Of a DNA stretch of 64,000 bases, positions 59,231-64,000 are shown piece by piece; the stretch's first letter is position 1; every line of letters begins with the position of its first letter. The notes under the pieces are model-generated. The model was not told where the DNA came from and did no database searches. It was given only the letters and a program-made list of their open reading frames with translations. The position numbers and the translations under genes are program-made. Source of the stretch: Deinococcus aquatilis DSM 23025. GTDB lineage: Bacteria > Deinococcota > Deinococci > Deinococcales > Deinococcaceae. Where the stretch lies: positions 47,665-111,664 of the forward strand of contig NZ_KB899707.1 in NCBI RefSeq assembly GCF_000378445.1, read 5' to 3'.

Positions 59231-59582
59231 ATTCAATCTCAAATAGATCCAACACCGATGCGAAAAGCCGGGGCCAGATGCTCCGGCTTTTTCCTTGTTT
59301 GGGCAGAATGAGGAGGGCGGCCTTCCAATCAGACCTTCCCGTCAGTCCGGTGCACCCGACCCAGCCGCGTTTTCGGGACACTCTCAGCATCGCCCCGCTT
59401 CACAGCTTTGACAGTCCATTTTCAGTAGACGGCGCTGTGTTATTCAGGCTGGGGATACTTCATCTCCGGCTCGGGCCAGTTCGGCGCGTGGTACTCTCCC
59501 CGGTTGAGATGCTGCCCACTTTCTTGCCACCGATATTGCCCATGAATAATCCGCCTTCCCGCAGTTCTGGACAGGGACGCCC
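59231..59582. other. 352-bp region between homoisocitrate dehydrogenase and mraY
   Basis: It holds a terminator (59263-59292) and otherwise little. A short frame [18 protein letters not shown]... starting at ATG 59509 stops by TGA overlapping the mraY ATG; it is not supported as a gene but its overlap resembles the leader before murG. No -10/-35 pair for mraY is evident. Confidence 0.5.
59263..59292 (+). terminator. Intrinsic terminator after homoisocitrate dehydrogenase
   Basis: AAAAGCCGG (59263-59271) pairs with CCGGCTTTT (59283-59291) around an 11-nt loop, followed by further T. It could act in both directions. Confidence 0.85.
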
Positions 59583-60500
59583 ATGATGATTCTTGCGGCG
59601 CTGGTGTCCTGGTTTCTGGTGGGCCTGTTTATTCGGGTCAGCAAGGCGCGGGGCTGGGGGCAGCCGGTTCGCAAAGACGGGCCGCAGACGCACCTGGTCA
59701 AGGAAGGAACGCCCACGGCAGGCGGCGTGGCCTTCGTGCTGGCGCTGGCCGCCGTGTTTTTTCCGCTGTATTTCACGGGCCATGCTGGAGATTCCCGCGA
59801 ACTGCTGCTGATGCTGGCTGCACTCGGCATGGGCATCATCGGTGGGCTGGACGACTTCCTGAAAGTGGTGTCGCGCATGCGTGGCAGCGGCAAAAAAGAA
59901 CTGTTGGCCCGCGAAAAGTTTCCGCTGCAGATTCTGGTTGGCCTGATCTTCGCCTATTTTGCCGCGCCGCTCGCCAGTCACGAACTCTTGCCCTCGTTCG
60001 GCACGGTGGGCGACATCATCTTGCTGACACTGGTCATGGTCGGTTCGGTCAATGCCTTCAACTTTACCGACGGGCTGGATGGGCTGCTGGGCGGCGTGGC
60101 AATTATCGTGCTGCTGCCACTGCTGGCCTTGTCACCTGTCTCGGCACTGCTGGTGGCCGTGCTGCTGGGCTTCCTGTGGTTCAACGCCCACCCGGCCCGC
60201 GTCTTCATGGGCGACATGGGCAGCCACGCCATCGGCGCGATTGCGGCGGGTGCCTACATCCTCTATGCCGACGTGTGGCTGCTGCCACTGGCCGCCATCA
60301 TTCCTGTGGTGGCCGTACTCAGCGTGGTTATTCAGGTCGTGTCCTTCAAAACGCGGGGCAAGCGCGTCTTCCGCATGAGCCCTATTCAGCACCACTTTGA
60401 GCTGAGCGGCTGGCCCGAAACGCACGTCACTTTGCGGTTCTGGGTGATCACGGCGGTGGCGACGGCGGCGGTCTGGTGGCTGCTGGGCGGAAGGCCATAA
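59583..60500 (+). CDS. mraY: Phospho-N-acetylmuramoyl-pentapeptide-transferase
   Basis: A 305-residue polytopic enzyme with about ten helices that makes lipid I on undecaprenyl phosphate. Motifs are [21 protein letters not shown] near residue 30, [15 protein letters not shown] (Asp pair) near 87, [17 protein letters not shown] near 158, [17 protein letters not shown] near 205 and [16 protein letters not shown] near 260 (the HHxFE loop). These are all MraY-type rather than WecA-type. The gene lies away from the other mur genes at 38.9-42.7 kb. ATG 59583 has a weak GGGA ribosome site; ATG 59586 is an alternative. Confidence 0.94.
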   Translation: MMILAALVSWFLVGLFIRVSKARGWGQPVRKDGPQTHLVKEGTPTAGGVAFVLALAAVFFPLYFTGHAGDSRELLLMLAALGMGIIGGLDDFLKVVSRMRGSGKKELLAREKFPLQILVGLIFAYFAAPLASHELLPSFGTVGDIILLTLVMVGSVNAFNFTDGLDGLLGGVAIIVLLPLLALSPVSALLVAVLLGFLWFNAHPARVFMGDMGSHAIGAIAAGAYILYADVWLLPLAAIIPVVAVLSVVIQVVSFKTRGKRVFRMSPIQHHFELSGWPETHVTLRFWVITAVATAAVWWLLGGRP

Positions 60501-60546
60501 CAAGGAATGTGGGTTGTGGGGAGTAAGCCGTGGGAAGGGAAACAGG

Positions 60547-61530
60547 ATGACGGGTGAGGTTGCGGGGCTGCCAGAGAATCTAGAAGAGTTGCTGGCTGCC
60601 GCGTGGTCATTGCGGGCGCACCTTCCGGCTGCTGGAACCACGTTTTACCGGGCAATCCATACCACCGAAACGGGCGGGCTGTTCTGCGTGGACGTGGCGG
60701 GCGACGTGGGCATTCTGAGCCTATACGCTGACCTGTGGCCCGCAGACGAGCAGCGGTTGGCCGGGTCCTGTGCGCGGGCAGGTGCTCTGGCTGGCGTGTA
60801 TCTCAAGCGCCGTCCGGTGGAGGCCCGTCACGCGGCGAATATTGCCCGTGAACTGCTCACGCCGCCCGATCCGGTCTGGGGTGAGGCGCGGCCCGAAATC
60901 ACGGTGCTGGAAGAGGGCGTGCCGTTTCTGATCCGCCCCGGTGCAGACCTGAGTGTGGGCCTTTTTCCCGATGCCCGCCGCGCCCGGCAGTGGGTGCGGG
61001 AACACGCGGGCCACCAGGAAGGACGGGTGCTGAATACCTTTTCCTACACCTGCGGCTTTGGCGTGAATGCCCTGCTGGGCGGCGCGAGCAATGTCAAAAA
61101 TGTGGATCAATCGCGTAAGGTGCTGAACTGGGGGCAGGAAAATTACGGCCTCAGCGGGCTGGACGCTCCTAAAACCGACTTTATTTCCGGCGACGTGTTC
61201 GAGTGGCTGGAACACTTCCGCAGGCGTGGGCAGGAATTCGATGTGGTCATTCTCGATCCGCCCAGTTTTGCCCGCAAAAAGTCGGGCGTGTGGCGGGCCG
61301 AACGCGATTACGCCCGCCTCGCGACTCTGGCTGCCAAAGTCACGGCCCCCGGTGGGCACATCTTGGCGATGCTCAACCATGCGGGCGTGTCTCCGGTGGC
61401 CTTCGACAGAATGATGGAAATCGGCCTGCCTGAAGCGGGGCGGCGCGGGCGGCTGGATGTGCGCCTGAGCTTGGGCGAAGATTATCCGCAGGCGCGGCAT
61501 CTGAAAGCGCATGTGTGGGTACTGGATTAG
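60547..61530 (+). CDS. RlmI-like rRNA (cytosine-C5) methyltransferase family protein
   Basis: A 327-residue class I SAM methyltransferase resembling RlmI/RlmK. The SAM region is [20 protein letters not shown] near residue 155, with [20 protein letters not shown]. The catalytic stretch is [20 protein letters not shown] near 235, where DPPSFA is the family motif IV, and [16 protein letters not shown] near 285. The N-terminal PUA-like part is present but weak ([19 protein letters not shown]). In E. coli RlmI the reactive Cys is in motif VI; here ILAMLNHA has no Cys at that place. ATG 60547 has GGGAAGGGA about 7 nt upstream. The target may differ from m5C. Confidence 0.8.
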   Translation: MTGEVAGLPENLEELLAAAWSLRAHLPAAGTTFYRAIHTTETGGLFCVDVAGDVGILSLYADLWPADEQRLAGSCARAGALAGVYLKRRPVEARHAANIARELLTPPDPVWGEARPEITVLEEGVPFLIRPGADLSVGLFPDARRARQWVREHAGHQEGRVLNTFSYTCGFGVNALLGGASNVKNVDQSRKVLNWGQENYGLSGLDAPKTDFISGDVFEWLEHFRRRGQEFDVVILDPPSFARKKSGVWRAERDYARLATLAAKVTAPGGHILAMLNHAGVSPVAFDRMMEIGLPEAGRRGRLDVRLSLGEDYPQARHLKAHVWVLD

Positions 61531-61540
61531 GTAGGTCGAA

Positions 61541-61558
61541 GTTCATCCAGAGATGAAC
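61541..61558. repeat. Small hairpin in the gap before ilvD
   Basis: GTTCATC (61541-61547) pairs with GATGAAC (61552-61558) around CAGA. The following GATGAACCGAGC wording is also found at 45303-45314 in the ftsA-ftsZ spacer. The rest of the 276-bp gap holds no recognisable gene. Confidence 0.45.
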
Positions 61559-61793
61559 CGAGCGAAGCGAGTATCGAAGAAAGGACGTCGTACCTAAGTC
61601 CAGCGGCATAGGTAGGAAGAGCCGGAATCTTGATGCTGCTCCAACCCGCAGGCCTGATTGACACAGAACTGACGTCGCCAACAGAGCACTGGCTTGACAG
61701 CGGTGGCAATGCACGGGGCAACTGCGTCCTTCCTGTGGCCCAGAATCTTAGCCCTGTCTGTCCTACACCCGCAGACCCGCGCCCACACTGGCC

Positions 61794-61799
61794 TATGCT
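61794..61799 (+). promoter_or_regulatory. -10 hexamer TATGCT, leaderless promoter of ilvD
   Basis: TATGCT is followed by 7 nt and ATG at 61807. Confidence 0.55.
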
Positions 61800-61806
61800 G
61801 TAGCGC

Positions 61807-63501
<1,695 letters not shown>

Positions 63502-63589
63502 AACAAGTCTTAAAAGTCTAGGTCGGAGGAGCTGGGCCGTCTATCTGTGAATGGGCGGCCTTTGGCTTTGAGTTAGGCTAGCAGTCACC

Positions 63590-63802
63590 ATGCCAATTCC
63601 CGACTATCAGACCTTTATGCGGCCTCTGCTCTGGCTTTTGAGATCGGGTGAAGCAACATCTATGAAAGAGGTTTATAGCAGTCTGGCAAAAGAATTCAGG
63701 CTGAGTGAGCAGGATATGGCTGAAATGTTGCCCAGTGGCAGGCAGGCCACATACATGAACCGAATCGGATGGGCTAAAACCTCAGTACCCGACACTTTCT
63801 GA
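63590..63802 (+). pseudogene. mrr: Mrr N-terminal domain, truncated by an insertion sequence
   Basis: Residues 1-64 read as an Mrr_N winged-helix domain: MPIPDYQTFMRPLLWLLRSG, SMKEVYSSLAKEFRLSEQDM and AEMLPSGRQATYMNRIGWAK, the normal start of the methylation-dependent restriction enzyme Mrr. After WAKT the homology stops and the frame ends as SVPDTF at 63802. The catalytic PD-(D/E)xK domain is absent here. The break coincides with the end of a transposase reading in from the right edge, so the gene was disrupted by an insertion at about 63781. No clear ribosome site; TAGGCT lies 10 nt upstream. Confidence 0.8.
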
Positions 63803-64000
63803 ATTGAGCGTCTGGCTGGATTTCAAAAGCCCAATGAGTTGCAGGGCTTCCGCCTCCCCACGCTCGTGGATGCAGACGAACGTCCGCACGAGGGTCGGGA
63901 GGCCCAGCGTCACCACACTCCAGGCTCGCCGACCGTGCGCCTTCACAGTGCAGGTTTGGAGAACCCCCACCAGCACGCACCAGACGTACGCCAGGGTCAA
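63781..64000 (-). mobile_element. End of an IS4-type insertion sequence
   Basis: From about 63781 to the right edge the DNA is IS sequence. Its end lies within the mrr-like gene, next to the CTCAGTACCCGACAC wording, and its transposase stop codon (63782-63784) sits almost at the tip. The other end and the target duplication are outside the window. Confidence 0.65.
63782..64000 (-). CDS. IS4-family transposase, C-terminal part
   Basis: The last 72 residues of a transposase that runs off the right edge. TLAYVWCVLVGVLQ followed by KAHGRRAWSVVTLGLPTLV is the C-terminal wording of IS4-type transposases (usually FCWA...GE... KKHGRRAKSxFRxGLD). The catalytic DDE residues are outside. HERGEAEALQLIGLLKSS is the tail. 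The missing catalytic part means neither activity nor the IS subgroup can be judged; the family call rests on the HGRRAxS words. Confidence 0.7.
   Translation of the reverse strand: MTLAYVWCVLVGVLQTCTVKAHGRRAWSVVTLGLPTLVRTFVCIHERGEAEALQLIGLLKSSQTLNSESVGY

Noticed and set aside
59278..59586. 102-residue frame before mraY
   Set aside because: Starts inside a terminator and is Pro/Arg rich; only its overlap with the mraY start is of interest.

Overview
The window looks like a chromosomal segment of a Deinococcus species. It is GC-rich and carries genes typical of that lineage: a homoisocitrate dehydrogenase of the Thermus/Deinococcus alpha-aminoadipate lysine route, a homologue of the D. radiodurans RNA ligase DraRnl, and an Ala/Lys/Pro-extended RpoD. 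About seventeen genes also have a TANNNT -10 hexamer 5-8 nt before the start codon, the layout of leaderless mRNAs reported for Deinococcus. No rRNA, tRNA or CRISPR array was seen.

Left part (1-9.6 kb): the start of an M3 oligopeptidase, a double GNAT protein, queA with a NYN-domain protein, an aspartate aminotransferase, and a quinone/electrophile-response locus (MhqR-like MarR regulator, DoxX membrane protein, and an MhqO-like dioxygenase fused to an MhqD-like hydrolase). Two small exported proteins follow.

Exopolysaccharide operon (9.7-19.5 kb, all on the minus strand): a PelF-like glycosyltransferase, a large polytopic membrane protein, a LegB-type nucleotide-sugar 4,6-dehydratase, a sugar nucleotidyltransferase, an SDR reductase, a PelA/Agd3-like deacetylase lipoprotein, and two PelA/TM1410-type glycoside hydrolases. 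Genes overlap or lie close together. This is the best candidate for an unusual system: Pel-like machinery with PelA split into separate proteins and its own sugar-precursor module.

Middle (19.9-38.8 kb): a small hydrophilic protein; a DUF58-MoxR-DUF4129 cluster; rpoD; an RsmC-like methyltransferase; rnhB; a small membrane protein; a lipoprotein; a MOSC protein; typA/bipA; the DraRnl-like ligase; a histidine kinase/NarL-type regulator pair; a small outer-membrane-like protein; an aminotransferase; and an AIM24 protein.

Cell wall and division (38.9-46.8 kb): murG-murC-murB-ftsQ-ftsA, coupled by short overlaps except the murG-murC junction, then ftsZ after an unusual 961-bp noncoding spacer. 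mraY lies apart at 59.6 kb.

Right part (47-64 kb): pfkA, rsmI, a DUF104-like protein, rlmH, a PreP-like M16 protease, three coupled exported proteins ending with a dockerin-like module, an S4 protein, a DUF1684 protein, an FAD oxidoreductase that appears to start at CTG, homoisocitrate dehydrogenase, mraY, an RlmI-like methyltransferase and ilvD. At the edge an Mrr N-terminal domain is cut by an IS4-type transposase.
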